Translations under genes and position numbers: made by a program
Origin: Pseudomonas sp. KU26590
GTDB taxonomy: Bacteria > Pseudomonadota > Gammaproteobacteria > Pseudomonadales > Pseudomonadaceae
Direction of reading: 5' to 3'
DNA: 64,000 nucleotides
Assembly: GCF_026153515.1 (NCBI RefSeq)
Contig: NZ_CP110644.1
Span: 1,703,501-1,767,500, forward strand
Part shown: positions 1-8,596 of the stretch, piece after piece
How positions within the stretch are numbered: the stretch's first letter is position 1
How the letters are laid out: the number at the start of each line of letters is the position of its first letter
The notes under the pieces: generated by a model
The model's database searches: none
What the model saw: only the letters and a program-made list of their open reading frames with translations
What the model was told of the DNA's origin: nothing

Positions 1-361
1 CCGGCATCAGCATCGGCTTGCGGTCCAGCGTTTCGCTGATCATTCGATAGATGTCTTCTTTGCCATCGTCGTTGCAGCAGCGGATCTCGTGGAGCACTTC
101 GCTCTCTTTGGGAGACAACCCGATGTAGTTCCACTCGCACGCCTGACGCATGAACACGTCGTGGTCATTGACGGGCATTACGTCGTCAGCGGCTTCGTGA
201 AAAGCCTCCACGATCGTTGCGAGCAGGCTGACGAGTTGCTCGGCGTCAGGCTTGCCGTCGGTTGCCTCGACCAGACGCTGCAGATGATTCAACGCGCTGC
301 GGGCGTCAATCAGCTTCATGTGTCCTGGGACGCTCATTTCGTATCGATCGATCAAGTGCAT
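1..361 (-). CDS. Conserved hypothetical protein, C-terminus cut by window edge
   Basis: An open frame of at least 120 codons runs off the left edge of the window. It starts at an ATG preceded by a textbook AGGAGG ribosome binding site seven bases upstream, which makes it very likely a real gene. The visible part is acidic and mostly helical, beginning MHLIDRYEMSVPGHMKLID, with a CC pair near residue 98 (IRCCNDDGKEDIY). No domain is recognised and no membrane segment or signal peptide is visible. It diverges from the L31 gene, so its promoter must lie in the same 200-bp intergenic stretch that holds two palindromes. Function unknown. Confidence 0.75.
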   Translation of the reverse strand, partial: MHLIDRYEMSVPGHMKLIDARSALNHLQRLVEATDGKPDAEQLVSLLATIVEAFHEAADDVMPVNDHDVFMRQACEWNYIGLSPKESEVLHEIRCCNDDGKEDIYRMISETLDRKPMLMP

Positions 362-469
362 GGCACTACCTCCTGGTGTTGTTGTTCATTCCGTTCCCGT
401 TGAGGACCGGGCTGGGGTCGTCAGAGGCGCGAACGTTAGCGGCAGGGGAGGCGGGGGAAAAGCCGAAAG

Positions 470-484
470 TTGTAACGGTTACAA
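470..484. promoter_or_regulatory. Perfect 15-bp odd palindrome, candidate operator
   Basis: TTGTAACGGTTACAA reads identically on both strands apart from its single central base. It lies between the divergent partial gene and the L31 gene, about 110 bp upstream of the former and 78 bp upstream of the latter. The shape suits a dimeric repressor of the LacI or GntR kind, but no regulator gene is adjacent, so the ligand is unknown. Confidence 0.4.
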
Positions 485-518
485 AATCGTTTCTGATTGA
501 ACTTCGTCAAAATGATAC

Positions 519-534
519 TGTATAACGTATTACA
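519..534. promoter_or_regulatory. Zur-like operator upstream of type-B L31 gene
   Basis: TGTATAACGTATTACA is an imperfect dyad (12 of 16 positions symmetric) rich in TATAAC-type half sites as in Zur boxes, 27 bp before the L31 start codon. Type-B (C-minus) L31 genes are classically repressed by Zur in many bacteria, which supports the assignment. It is inferred from sequence and context only. Confidence 0.5.
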
Positions 535-561
535 TGATTGCTTACATTCTGGAGAATCACC

Positions 562-831
562 ATGAAAGCCGACATCCATCCCGACTACCGTAAAGTGCTG
601 TTCCACGACACCGCTGCCGATGTGTTTTTCCTGATCGGCTCCACGGTTGACACCGACCGCACGCACACTCACGTGGACGGCAACACCTACCCTTACGTTG
701 CCCTCGACGTGTCCAGCGCGTCGCATCCCATGTACACCGGCCAACAGCGCAAGACCACCACCGAAGGCCGTATCGCCGGCTTCAACAAGCGCTTCGCCAC
801 CTTCGGCTCCGGCGCCAAGAAAGAGGAATGA
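562..831 (+). CDS. rpmE2: 50S ribosomal protein L31 type B (zinc-independent)
   Basis: The 89-residue product [20 protein letters not shown]... is the type-B form of L31. It lacks the CxxC zinc-binding cysteines of the ordinary form (no cysteine is present at all) and carries the family's [12 protein letters not shown] and [10 protein letters not shown] segments. Under zinc starvation this paralogue replaces zinc-loaded L31 on the large ribosomal subunit, freeing zinc. The start is set by GGAG eight bases before ATG. A Zur-like dyad lies immediately upstream. The gene is monocistronic; ddl follows after 160 bp. Confidence 0.93.
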   Translation: MKADIHPDYRKVLFHDTAADVFFLIGSTVDTDRTHTHVDGNTYPYVALDVSSASHPMYTGQQRKTTTEGRIAGFNKRFATFGSGAKKEE

Positions 832-992
832 CAGCGGCACCTCCCGCGCTCCGGGTATCGACAGTCGATCACCCGGGCGCGGGATTTTTTTGCCGGTTTT
901 TCCTGTATTCCGCCTCGCACGCTACCTTGGCACTGGACTATCGGGCCAAATTGCTTTTAGCTCTGCGACCTGAAATTCAGGAGCATCCCCCT

Positions 993-2084
993 TTGAAAAA
1001 GTCAGTCGCCATCGTTTTCGGTGGGCAATCCTCCGAGCATGAAGTGTCGTTGCAATCGGCGCGCAACGTGATCAACGCGATTGATCGCAACAACTTTTCC
1101 ATCACCCTCATTGGCGTCGACAAGCAGGGCCACTGGCTGCGCTTCGACGAGCAGGATTACCTGCAGAACCCCACCGACCCTGCGCACATCAAGCTCAGTG
1201 AATCCGGCCGTTTGCTTTCGCTGATGCCGGGCGCCAGCGGGCCGCAGTTCGTGGAGGTGCAGACCGGCGCAGAGGTGCCGCGCATCGACGTGGTGTTCCC
1301 GCTGATCCACGGCAGCTTCGGGGAAGACGGCTGCCTGCAAGGCATGCTGCGTCTGCTAGATATTCCGTTCGTGGGCCCTGATGTGCTCAGCTCGGCGGCG
1401 TGCATGGACAAGGACGTCACCAAGCGGCTGCTGCGCGACGCCGGGATTTCGGTCGCGCCGTTCGTGGTCCTTCACCGTGGCAAGACGGTGGACTTCGTCA
1501 GCGTTTCTGCGCAGCTGGGCCTGCCGCTTTTCGTAAAGCCGGCGTGTCAGGGATCGTCAGTTGGCGTGAGCAAGGTCGTCGACGAAGCCGGTTATGCCGC
1601 TGCGCTGAAACTGGCCTTCGACTACGACAACAAGGTGCTGATCGAGCAGGGCATCGTCGGTCGTGAGGTGGAATGCGCCGTGCTGGGTAATCACGAGCCG
1701 AAGGTGAGTGTGTGCGGTGAGGTCGTGGCCAATGACGCGTTTTATGCGTACGACACCAAGTACCTGAACGACGGTCAGGCGCGCATCGCCATCCCCGCGC
1801 AGTTGCCCGACGACATGAGCGAGGCCGTACGTGAGGTGGCGCTGCAGGCCTATCGCGTGCTGGGCTGCGCCGGGTTGGCGCGGGTGGATTTCTTTGTCAC
1901 CGAGGCGCGGGAAATCATCATCAACGAGGTCAACACGCTCCCCGGGTTCACCTCCATCAGCATGTATCCGAAACTTTGGCAGGCGAGCGGGTTGAGCTAC
2001 GCCGAGCTGATCGACCGGTTGATCACCCTGGCGCTGGAACGTGCTGAAGAAACCCGGGCGCTGAAGACCGAGGTGGTGCTGTGA
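993..2084 (+). CDS. ddlA: D-alanine--D-alanine ligase
   Basis: ATP-grasp ligase that joins two D-alanines in the cytoplasm for the peptidoglycan stem peptide. The chosen TTG start follows CAGGAG and gives 363 residues, the normal Ddl length; the open frame continues upstream to an ATG overlapping the L31 stop, but that extension is not Ddl-like. Visible signatures are [14 protein letters not shown] at the N-terminus, [27 protein letters not shown] in the ATP-grasp core, and the metal-binding [11 protein letters not shown] near the C-terminus. It is a stand-alone copy, away from the division cluster that usually carries ddlB, so it is probably the DdlA-type paralogue. It overlaps the following Nudix gene by four bases. 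Confidence 0.9.
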   Translation: MKKSVAIVFGGQSSEHEVSLQSARNVINAIDRNNFSITLIGVDKQGHWLRFDEQDYLQNPTDPAHIKLSESGRLLSLMPGASGPQFVEVQTGAEVPRIDVVFPLIHGSFGEDGCLQGMLRLLDIPFVGPDVLSSAACMDKDVTKRLLRDAGISVAPFVVLHRGKTVDFVSVSAQLGLPLFVKPACQGSSVGVSKVVDEAGYAAALKLAFDYDNKVLIEQGIVGREVECAVLGNHEPKVSVCGEVVANDAFYAYDTKYLNDGQARIAIPAQLPDDMSEAVREVALQAYRVLGCAGLARVDFFVTEAREIIINEVNTLPGFTSISMYPKLWQASGLSYAELIDRLITLALERAEETRALKTEVVL

Positions 2085-2491
2085 AGGTGAAAACGCTCCG
2101 TATCGCCGCCGCGCTGCTGACCCGTGCTGACGGGAAGACACTGCTGGTGCGCAAGCGCGGGACCGAAGCGTTTATGCAGCCGGGCGGCAAAATCGACCCA
2201 GGCGAGTCGGCCCTCGATGCGCTGGCCCGGGAGCTCAACGAAGAATTGGGCCTGGTCATCGCGCCGGAGCAAGCGCGTTTCCTGGGTGAGTTTTCGGCCG
2301 TGGCGGCGAACGAACCGGGCTTCGAAGTGAACTGCCAGCTGTATGGCGTCCATGTCGAGGACCCGGTCACACCGGCAGCGGAGATCGAAGAGGCGGTGTG
2401 GGTCGATGGTGCGAATATCGACCAGATGCACTTGGCGCCGCTGACACGGGACTCGATATTGCCGCTCTATCGAAGCCTGGCGAGGCCCTGA
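2081..2491 (+). CDS. Nudix family hydrolase
   Basis: The 136-residue protein begins at a GTG that overlaps the ddl stop (GTGA), implying translational coupling. A Nudix box is clear near residues 33-55: [24 protein letters not shown], with the REL.EELG core that binds the catalytic metals. Family members cleave nucleoside diphosphates linked to another moiety, often housecleaning oxidised nucleotides. The specific substrate cannot be told; the fixed pairing with ddl may be conserved but does not by itself reveal a role in wall synthesis. No signal peptide, so cytoplasmic. Confidence 0.85.
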   Translation: MKVKTLRIAAALLTRADGKTLLVRKRGTEAFMQPGGKIDPGESALDALARELNEELGLVIAPEQARFLGEFSAVAANEPGFEVNCQLYGVHVEDPVTPAAEIEEAVWVDGANIDQMHLAPLTRDSILPLYRSLARP

Positions 2492-2508
2492 GTTCGACAC
2501 CATCAACG

Positions 2509-2595
2509 GTAGGAGCGCGCTTGCCCGCGAATGGATTTATCAGGCCATGAAGGTGGGTTGTACATGACCCTTTTCGCGGGCAAGCGCGCTCCTAC
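2509..2595. repeat. REPIN (inverted REP pair), GTAGGAGCGCGCTTGCCCGC class
   Basis: Two REP palindromes in opposite orientation, GTAGGAGCGCGCTTGCCCGC at the left and its complement at the right, separated by about 40 bp. The same class occurs at least four more times in this window. These are non-autonomous elements mobilised by a RAYT transposase that is not in the window. Confidence 0.9.
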
Positions 2596-2649
2596 AATGA
2601 TCTCGATAACGCCCACGATCTGTGGCGTACACGCAATTCGTAGATACCA

Positions 2650-2731
2650 GATTGCTGGCGAGCCCGGCGGGTCTCACGACAGTGCAGCGTCTGCGCCACT
2701 GCATTCGCCAGCAAGCCGGTTTCCACAAGTT
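2650..2731. repeat. Degenerate inverted REP pair, TTGCTGGCGA class
   Basis: TTGCTGGCGAGCC on the left and TTCGCCAGCAAGCC on the right form the decayed arms of a second REP class, the same family as the intact pair near 58.8 kb. It is sandwiched between two intact REPINs, so the 390-bp gap between the Nudix gene and metR is wholly repeat-derived. Confidence 0.6.
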
Positions 2732-2770
2732 TTGCGCCCAATGTGGATCGTCGGTAAGCCACGCCCCATT

Positions 2771-2856
2771 GTAGGAGCGCGCTTGCCCGCGAAGGCGGTG
2801 GCTCAGGCGACCGATGTGTTGCAGGCAAAATCTTTCGCGGGCAAGCGCGCTCCTAC
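2771..2856. repeat. REPIN, GTAGGAGCGCGCTTGCCCGC class
   Basis: Second intact REPIN in this intergenic gap, same orientation logic as the first. It ends about 20 bp past the metR stop codon and could act as a transcript-end hairpin for metR or the Nudix gene. Confidence 0.9.
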
Positions 2857-2877
2857 AATTTGCCGATTGCACGGCCC

Positions 2878-3795
2878 TTAACGAACCGCGCTCACCCCGT
2901 CCAGCGTCGAAAATGACGTGTCCTTTGCCGTCAGCAAAAAGTCGCGCATGTAGGGCGCGTCCAGCATGTCTGCGCGAATTGCCGCGTACAGCGTGGCGAA
3001 CAATCCTTTCTCCCCCAGCCGCTTGCCCTTCACGTACCCGCGTGAGCTGTATTCATGCAGCGCCCAGTGGGGCATCCCACAAACGCCGCGGCCGCTGGCG
3101 ACCAGTTGCATCATCATCACCGTCAGCTCGGACGTGCGCACCTGCGCCGGTTCGATGTCGGCCGGCTCGAGAAAACGCGTGAAGATGTCCAGGCGGTCGC
3201 GCTCGACGGGGTAGGTGATCAGCGTCTCATTGATCAGATCTTCCGGCACCACATAAGGCCTGGCCGCCAGCGGATGCTGATTGGCGACCGCGAGCATCGC
3301 CTCGTAGGTGAACAGCGGCACATAGGTAATGCCTGCCAGTTCCAGAGGGTCCGAGGTCACCACCAGATCCAGATCGCCACGGGCCAGGGCGGGCAGGGGC
3401 GCGAAGGCGAAACCCGAGGCCAGATCAAGCTCCACCTCCGGCCACGCATCGCGGAACTGGTCGATCGTCGGCATCAGCCACTGAAAACAGCTGTGGCATT
3501 CGATGGCCATGTGCAGACGCCCGGCGACACCGCCGGCGAGCCGCGAGATATCGCGCTCGGCGTGACGCAGCTGCGGCAATACCGAGTCGGCCAGTTGCAA
3601 CAGGCGCAGACCCGCGCTGGTGAACCGCACCGGTTTGGTCTTGCGCACGAACAGCGGCATGCCCATGCGTTCTTCCAGCTCCTTGAACTGGTGCGACAGC
3701 GCCGACTGCGTCAGATGCAGGCGGTCAGCGGCGTCAACAAGGCTGTCTGCTTCGCGTAAAGCATGCAGGGTTTTCAGGTGACGAATTTCCAGCAC
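2878..3795 (-). CDS. metR: LysR-type regulator MetR
   Basis: LysR-family activator of methionine biosynthesis, responsive to homocysteine in characterised relatives. The N-terminal winged helix (LEIRHLKTLHALREADSL..AADRLHLTQSALSHQFKELEE) and the C-terminal substrate-binding fold match MetR closely. A GTG start preceded by GGAGC gives 305 residues, the usual length; an upstream ATG would add 12 residues of no family resemblance. It is divergent from a metE relic, the classical metR-metE arrangement, with a dyad in the intergenic space. Because the neighbouring metE is broken, its surviving targets must lie elsewhere in the genome. Confidence 0.9.
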   Translation of the reverse strand: MLEIRHLKTLHALREADSLVDAADRLHLTQSALSHQFKELEERMGMPLFVRKTKPVRFTSAGLRLLQLADSVLPQLRHAERDISRLAGGVAGRLHMAIECHSCFQWLMPTIDQFRDAWPEVELDLASGFAFAPLPALARGDLDLVVTSDPLELAGITYVPLFTYEAMLAVANQHPLAARPYVVPEDLINETLITYPVERDRLDIFTRFLEPADIEPAQVRTSELTVMMMQLVASGRGVCGMPHWALHEYSSRGYVKGKRLGEKGLFATLYAAIRADMLDAPYMRDFLLTAKDTSFSTLDGVSAVR

Positions 3796-3838
3796 CGACG
3801 GCGCTCCATGAGTAAATTTTGTGATCAACACGAATTTA

Positions 3839-3853
3839 ATGAGTTTGTCTCAT
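3839..3853. promoter_or_regulatory. Candidate MetR operator between metR and metE relic
   Basis: ATGAGTTTGTCTCAT is a perfect 5-5-5 interrupted palindrome. Known MetR sites are TGAA-N5-TTCA; here TGAG-N5-CTCA has the same spacing with one changed base in each arm. It is 44 bp upstream of the metR start and 51 bp upstream of the metE relic. Inferred. Confidence 0.45.
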
Positions 3854-3903
3854 GTAAGGGTAAGTGTCGACAATGGCGCCATCTTTTGAATGGAGCAGTC
3901 AGC

Positions 3904-4635
3904 ATGGGCCTGGTCAACAACTCGAATTTTCCTCACATCGGCGTGGCCAGGGGCTTCAAGCACATCCTCGAAACCCTCGGTGACGGCGTTGAGGTGGATT
4001 CGGTGCCGACGTTCACCCATGACCAGCGCTTCAAACTGAGCTGGGCGCCATTGTTCGATGAGGTCGACGAAGCGCGAGCGCTAGGCCAGACGATCCGCCC
4101 GCAGATCATCGGCCCGTTGACGTACTTGTGGCTGGGGCAAGCTGAGGGTGAGGGTTTCGACAAACTCGACCTGCTCGATCGTCTGCTGCCGGTTTACGGC
4201 GAGATCCTCGGGCGGCTGGCGGGCAAGGGCATCGAGTGGGTGCAGATCGACGAGCCGATCCTGACCCTCGACCTGCCGCAGGACTGGAAAAATGCCTTCG
4301 AGCGCGCTTACCACGCCCTGCAATATTCTCCGTTGAAAAAATTGCTCGCGGTCTCCTGCGGCGGCCTTGGACTGGGCAGCAACCTTGGACTCGCGGTGTG
4401 CCTGCCCGTGCAGGGTCTGCACGTAGATGTGCTGAGTGCGCCAGAACAAATGCCACTGGTGCTGGACCGCCTGCCGACCTACAAGGTGCTGTCGCTGGGT
4501 GTAGTTGGCGAACTTGACCCTGCTGGCGCTGACGGTGAAGCCGCCCTTGAGGTGGTAAAAGAGGCTCAACTGCGTTTCGCCGATAACCTCTGGGTCGCAG
4601 ATTCGATCAGCACGCCGGCAACAGCGGCAGCGTGA
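3904..4635 (+). CDS. Truncated cobalamin-independent methionine synthase (metE relic)
   Basis: An intact 243-codon frame whose product matches only part of MetE, normally about 760 residues. The start keeps a NFPHIG motif like GFPRIG, then jumps across roughly 100 residues to THDQRFKLSWAPLFDEVDEA, and continues through the N-domain landmarks IGPLTYLWLGQ, LLPVYGEIL, EWVQIDEPILTLDLP and LPVQGLHVD, ending soon after DNLWVADS. The whole C-terminal catalytic domain with the zinc ligands is gone, so methyl transfer is impossible. A Shine-Dalgarno-like GGAG and no internal stops remain, so the deletions kept frame. Most likely a pseudogene in decay; an unknown residual role, for instance folate-tail or homocysteine binding, cannot be excluded. 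Confidence 0.7.
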   Translation: MGLVNNSNFPHIGVARGFKHILETLGDGVEVDSVPTFTHDQRFKLSWAPLFDEVDEARALGQTIRPQIIGPLTYLWLGQAEGEGFDKLDLLDRLLPVYGEILGRLAGKGIEWVQIDEPILTLDLPQDWKNAFERAYHALQYSPLKKLLAVSCGGLGLGSNLGLAVCLPVQGLHVDVLSAPEQMPLVLDRLPTYKVLSLGVVGELDPAGADGEAALEVVKEAQLRFADNLWVADSISTPATAAA

Positions 4636-4684
4636 ATGCAGGTCCAGATGACCGTTTTGCTACCGCTCAGCCCTCTTCATCAAA

Positions 4685-4702
4685 CTGTCACGCAACTGTG
4701 GC
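4685..4702 (+). promoter_or_regulatory. PhoB-box-like direct repeat
   Basis: CTGTCAC-GCAA-CTGTGGC reproduces the Pho box layout (CTGTCAT, four bases, CTGTCAT): six of seven bases match in the first half and five of seven in the second. It lies 66 bp upstream of the exported hydrolase. Suggests phosphate-starvation control, unproven. Confidence 0.4.
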
Positions 4703-4767
4703 AGCGCGCTTGAGCAAACTTCATCAGACTCGCGGCCTACTGGGGTTCTGTGTGTCGGTGTTTTTCC

Positions 4768-5760
4768 ATGCGGGTTTTACTTTTTCTGGCTGCGCTCTTG
4801 TGCAGCCTGCCGTCTTTTGCGGCCTCTCGATGCGATGTTGACGTTCCCACGCAAGTGGCCGAGCTCGATGACGTGCACCTGGCGTACCAGAGCATCGGCC
4901 GTGATTCCGATCCGGCGCTGCTGTTGGTCATGGGGCTTGGCGGGCAACTGATCCACTGGCCGGACGAAGTCGTCGTCGCGCTGTGCCAGCAGGGCTTTCG
5001 CGTCATTCGCTACGACAACCGGGATGTCGGGTTGTCGACTTGGGTCCAGGCGCCGCCGAGTCCCAACCTGACCTACGAAGTGCTGCGCTACAAAATCGGC
5101 CTGCCGGTGTCGGCGCCGTATTCGCTGACCGACATGGCTCAGGATGCGTTGGGCCTGATGGACGCGCTCCATGTGCAGCAATTCCATGTGTTGGGGGCGA
5201 GCATGGGCGGCATGATTGCGCAGCATCTGGCGGACATGGCGCCCAAGCGCGTGGAGAGCCTCACGCTGATCATGACCAGCTCCGGCGCGCCCGGCCTGCC
5301 GATGCCCAGCCCGGCGTTGTTGCAACTGCTGGCGCGTCGCGGCGCACCGGACCGGCAGACCGCGCTCGAGCAGCAGGCTGATTTGCTGGCTGCGCTGGGC
5401 AGCCCTGAGGTCAAGGATGATCGGCAGATGCTGTTGCATCAGGCGGCGGTTTCCTACGACCGAGCGTTCAATCCTGAAGGCGTGAAAAGGCAGATTCTGG
5501 CCATCCTGGCCGAACCCAGCCGCGTGGAGCTGTTGAATCGTCTGCGGGTGCCCACGTTGGTCGTCCACGGCACAGCGGATCCGCTGCTGCCGGTGATGCA
5601 CGGCATTCATGTGGCTGCGCACATCCAAGGCAGCCAGTTGAAGCTCATTCCCGGCCTGGCCCACCGTTTTCAGGAAGCCTTCAAGGCCCCGTTGCTGGCG
5701 GCGGTGTTGCCCTATTTGCGCGAGCATCGCGAAGACGCTTCCCACGTCGCGCAGCTCTGA
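4768..5760 (+). CDS. Exported alpha/beta hydrolase
   Basis: A 330-residue alpha/beta-fold hydrolase with a signal peptide ([20 protein letters not shown], cleavage after about residue 19), so it acts in the periplasm or outside. The catalytic set is complete: nucleophile elbow GASMGG, acid in [10 protein letters not shown], and His in PGLAHRF; an oxyanion stretch VMGLGGQL lies ahead. It resembles hydrolases of the proline-iminopeptidase/esterase type (DNRDVGLST motif), but substrate is unknown. A GTG six codons upstream with a nearby GGGG is an alternative start. A Pho-box-like repeat is upstream, hinting at phosphate control. Confidence 0.82.
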   Translation: MRVLLFLAALLCSLPSFAASRCDVDVPTQVAELDDVHLAYQSIGRDSDPALLLVMGLGGQLIHWPDEVVVALCQQGFRVIRYDNRDVGLSTWVQAPPSPNLTYEVLRYKIGLPVSAPYSLTDMAQDALGLMDALHVQQFHVLGASMGGMIAQHLADMAPKRVESLTLIMTSSGAPGLPMPSPALLQLLARRGAPDRQTALEQQADLLAALGSPEVKDDRQMLLHQAAVSYDRAFNPEGVKRQILAILAEPSRVELLNRLRVPTLVVHGTADPLLPVMHGIHVAAHIQGSQLKLIPGLAHRFQEAFKAPLLAAVLPYLREHREDASHVAQL

Positions 5761-5870
5761 TGAAGCGGCGGGCTTAGCTCGCCCATTGAGGACAGGCGCG
5801 CCGGTGTAGGGTTTGAGCCCAGGCGTGATCGGCGTATCGTGCAGCCTTTCCTCTCTCGCACGAGGCTGCC

Positions 5871-6539
5871 ATGAGCATTCCCCTGAAAATTGACTTCATC
5901 TCCGACGTGTCCTGCCCCTGGTGCATCGTCGGCCTGCGCGCGCTGGACCAGGCGCTCGAGCATCTGGGCGATGAAGTCCAGGCTGACATCCACTTCCAGC
6001 CCTTCGAACTCAACCCGCAGATGCCACCGGAAGGTCAGGACATCTTCGAGCACATCGCCGAAAAGTACGGCTCGACGCACGAGCAATTTCAGGCCAATGC
6101 CGAGAATATCCGCGAGCGCGGCGCTGAGCTCGGGTTCGTTTTCAAGCAGGGCGAGCGACGTATTTTCAACACTTTCGACGCCCATCGACTGCTGCACTGG
6201 GCCGGGCTGGAAGGCAAGCAACACGCACTGAAAGAGGCGCTGTTCACGGCGTATTTCAGCCAGCACGCCAACGTATCCAGCCACCAGGTGCTGGCGGATG
6301 TCGCGCAGAAAGTGGGCCTGGACCGGGTGCGCGCCGAAGCCGTGCTGAGCAGCGACCAATACGCCAGCGAAGTTCGCGAACTCGAACAATTGTGGGTGTC
6401 GCGGGGCGTGAGTTCGGTACCGACGATCGTCTTCAATGAACAGTACGCCGTCTCCGGTGGGCAACCCGTTGACGTGTTCGTCAGCGCCATTCGTCAGATC
6501 GTGGGCGAAGAATCGAGTGTGGTTCATCCGGTCGGCTGA
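5871..6539 (+). CDS. DsbA family oxidoreductase (FrnE type)
   Basis: A 222-residue thioredoxin-fold protein with the active-site motif CPWC at residues 15-18, the cis-proline loop SVPTIVFNEQYAVSGGQP near the C-terminus, and an intervening helical DsbA insertion. No signal peptide is present, so unlike DsbA it is cytoplasmic, as in FrnE/2-hydroxychromene-isomerase-like relatives implicated in disulfide exchange and oxidative stress. It stands alone with its own spacing from the preceding gene. The physiological partner is unknown. Confidence 0.87.
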   Translation: MSIPLKIDFISDVSCPWCIVGLRALDQALEHLGDEVQADIHFQPFELNPQMPPEGQDIFEHIAEKYGSTHEQFQANAENIRERGAELGFVFKQGERRIFNTFDAHRLLHWAGLEGKQHALKEALFTAYFSQHANVSSHQVLADVAQKVGLDRVRAEAVLSSDQYASEVRELEQLWVSRGVSSVPTIVFNEQYAVSGGQPVDVFVSAIRQIVGEESSVVHPVG

Positions 6540-6580
6540 CATGGGCATCAGGCCCTGACCCTTAGCCCGCTGGCGGTCGT

Positions 6581-6602
6581 TCCGGGGTTTTTGCACCCCG
6601 GA
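6581..6602. other. Perfect 8-bp stem-loop after the FrnE-type gene
   Basis: TCCGGGGT and ACCCCGGA flank a six-base loop (TTTTGC). No T-run follows on either strand, so it is a transcript-end or processing hairpin rather than a canonical intrinsic terminator. Confidence 0.5.
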
Positions 6603-6710
6603 CGGCTCTCATGGCTGTGCGCCTTCGGTCGTCATCTGCTGTTACGCATCGTCCATTGCTTTTCAAAAAACACTTGCTCCACCCAGCCACTTTCGGATAT
6701 CAATTTGTAC

Positions 6711-7424
6711 ATGATTAGACAGGTTCGATTCGACAAGAAAAAACGCGTGGTGGATGAGCTGGCTCGACGCATTGAGACTGGCCAGATGGGCTCGGGCGAG
6801 TTGTTACCCGGCGAGAATCTGCTCGCTCAGGAATTCAATGTCAGCCGTGGCACGCTGCGCGAGGCGCTGTCTGAGCTCAAGCGACGTAACTACATCGCCA
6901 CGCAAACCGGCGTGGGCTCGATTGTCACCTACGACGGCATCTCGCTGGATCAGCGCGCCGGTTGGGCCCAGGCCCTGGCCGACACGGGGGCCAAGGTCAG
7001 CACCGAAATTCTGCGTTTAGTGGCGGTGCAACGGCCTGATCTGGCGGGCCGGTTTGGCACGGCCGAGTTCATCGCGCTGGATCGCCGTCGAACGGCAGGC
7101 GACGGCAGCGTGGTTTCCCTGGAGCGCGTGCTGATTCCGGCCTGCGATGGCCTGGAAAATCTGCCCCGCGACGGACTGATGGAGGACTCGCTGACTGTGA
7201 CGCTGGCCGCCCACGGCTATGTCGGTGATCGCGGCGATCAGTGGATCGGCGCCGAGCCCCTGAGCAACGACGACGCGGCGATGATGTTGCGCCAGCCGGG
7301 CTCGGTGTTCCTCAAGGCGACGCGTACCACGTTTGATCGCCGCGAACGTTTCATGGAGCACGTGGAAAGTCTTCTGGACCCCGTGCATTTTCGTCTGCAT
7401 CTGGCTTTTGGATCGTCCACATGA
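6711..7424 (+). CDS. GntR/HutC-family transcriptional regulator (YegW-like)
   Basis: A 237-residue regulator with an N-terminal winged helix (LLPGENLLAQEFNVSRGTLREALSEL, residues about 27-60) and a C-terminal UTRA ligand-binding domain. The ATG chosen precedes the conserved helix; the frame extends about 40 codons further up without homology. It heads a four-gene cluster and its stop overlaps the next start (ATGA), so it is transcribed with it. In E. coli the homologous YegW sits beside yegV, yegU and yegT, a sugar kinase, ADP-ribosylglycohydrolase and nucleoside transporter, matching this cluster. It likely senses a nucleoside or sugar phosphate intermediate and represses the operon. Confidence 0.85.
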   Translation: MIRQVRFDKKKRVVDELARRIETGQMGSGELLPGENLLAQEFNVSRGTLREALSELKRRNYIATQTGVGSIVTYDGISLDQRAGWAQALADTGAKVSTEILRLVAVQRPDLAGRFGTAEFIALDRRRTAGDGSVVSLERVLIPACDGLENLPRDGLMEDSLTVTLAAHGYVGDRGDQWIGAEPLSNDDAAMMLRQPGSVFLKATRTTFDRRERFMEHVESLLDPVHFRLHLAFGSST

Positions 7425-8437
7425 CCGCACTGATCGACACCTGCGACCGAGGCTTGGGCGCTTTCTACGGACTGGCGCTGGGCGATGCATTGGGGATGCC
7501 GACGCAGTCCCTGAGTCGCGAGCAGATCAGGCAGCGATTCGTCCGCATCACCACGCTGCAGGCCGCCGGTGCCGATCAGCCGATTGCGCCGAACATGCCC
7601 GCCGGATCGATCACCGATGACACCGAACAAGCGGTCCTGGTCGCTGAATTGCTGGTCGTTGGAGGAGGGCGCATCGAGCCTTCGGATCTGGCGCAGAGCC
7701 TGATCGACTGGGAAGCGGTAATGCAGGCCAAGGGTTCGCAAGACTTGCTGGGTCCCTCGACCAAACGCGCCATCGAGATGATTCTGGCCGGGCACAGTCC
7801 TGAAGAATCCGGGCGTTTTGGTACCACCAATGGCGCCGCCATGCGCATTACGCCGGTGGGCCTTGCCTTCGATGTGCGCAAAGAAGCGCGCCTCATCGAG
7901 GCGGTCAAGCAGGCCTGCCAGGTCACCCACAACACCAATCTCGGCATCTCCAGCGCAGCGGCGGTCGCGGCGGTTGTCTCGGCGGGCATCAGCGGTGCCA
8001 GTCTGGGCGAAGCACTCGACGTCGGCGCGCGCATCGCCCAGCAAGCAGAGCTATTCGGTTACTGGATCGCTGGCGGTCGCATTGCCGCCCGAATCCATTG
8101 GGCTAAACAGATGTGCGCCGACTGCAGCAACGAACAACTGCCCGAATTGATTTATGACGTGATCGGCACGTCCGTCGCCTCCCAGGAATCGGTTGTCGCC
8201 GCGTTCGCGCTCGCGCATCACGTGGCCCGCGGGCAGTTGTCGGCATTCGATGCGCTGTGCATGGCCGCGAGTCTGGGCGGCGACACCGACACCATCGCTG
8301 CCATTCTCGGGGCGATGCTCGGTGCCTGCGAAGGCATGGGCGCCTGGCCCGGGTCGCTGATCAAACAGATCCAGACCGTCAACGGACTCGACCTTCATCC
8401 CGTGGTCGAGCAGCTGCTGTCCCTGCGCGGGGTCTGA
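7421..8437 (+). CDS. ADP-ribosylglycohydrolase family protein (YegU-like)
   Basis: A 338-residue all-helical ADP-ribosylglycohydrolase fold. The metal-binding motifs are visible: SITDDTEQAV near residue 65 and GGDTDTIAAI near residue 286, which hold the two magnesium ions. Family enzymes cleave N- or O-glycosidic bonds to ribose, from ADP-ribosyl arginine to nucleosides. Because it is coupled to a base/nucleoside-type permease and a ribokinase-like kinase, a nucleoside hydrolase role is more plausible here than protein de-ADP-ribosylation. It overlaps the regulator by four bases; a 159-bp gap separates it from the permease gene. Confidence 0.85.
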   Translation: MTALIDTCDRGLGAFYGLALGDALGMPTQSLSREQIRQRFVRITTLQAAGADQPIAPNMPAGSITDDTEQAVLVAELLVVGGGRIEPSDLAQSLIDWEAVMQAKGSQDLLGPSTKRAIEMILAGHSPEESGRFGTTNGAAMRITPVGLAFDVRKEARLIEAVKQACQVTHNTNLGISSAAAVAAVVSAGISGASLGEALDVGARIAQQAELFGYWIAGGRIAARIHWAKQMCADCSNEQLPELIYDVIGTSVASQESVVAAFALAHHVARGQLSAFDALCMAASLGGDTDTIAAILGAMLGACEGMGAWPGSLIKQIQTVNGLDLHPVVEQLLSLRGV

Positions 8438-8596
8438 CCCGACCGACGCCAGCCCGTATAAAAAACAAGACCTACCTCGCGGCTCTATGCAGCGGCGAGT
8501 CAGGGTTTTTGCAGCCTGCAAAAGCCCATGCTGACACGGATGTCGTTTGCTTTGCGCACTGCCCACAACCAGAACAAATGGCACAGGAGCATTCAC

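Noticed and set aside
828..992. Upstream extension of ddl to an ATG overlapping the L31 stop
   Set aside because: The 55 added residues do not resemble Ddl, and a TTG with CAGGAG gives the family length.
4777..5745. 322-codon minus-strand frame across the exported hydrolase
   Set aside because: Same reason; the plus-strand gene has the catalytic triad and signal peptide.
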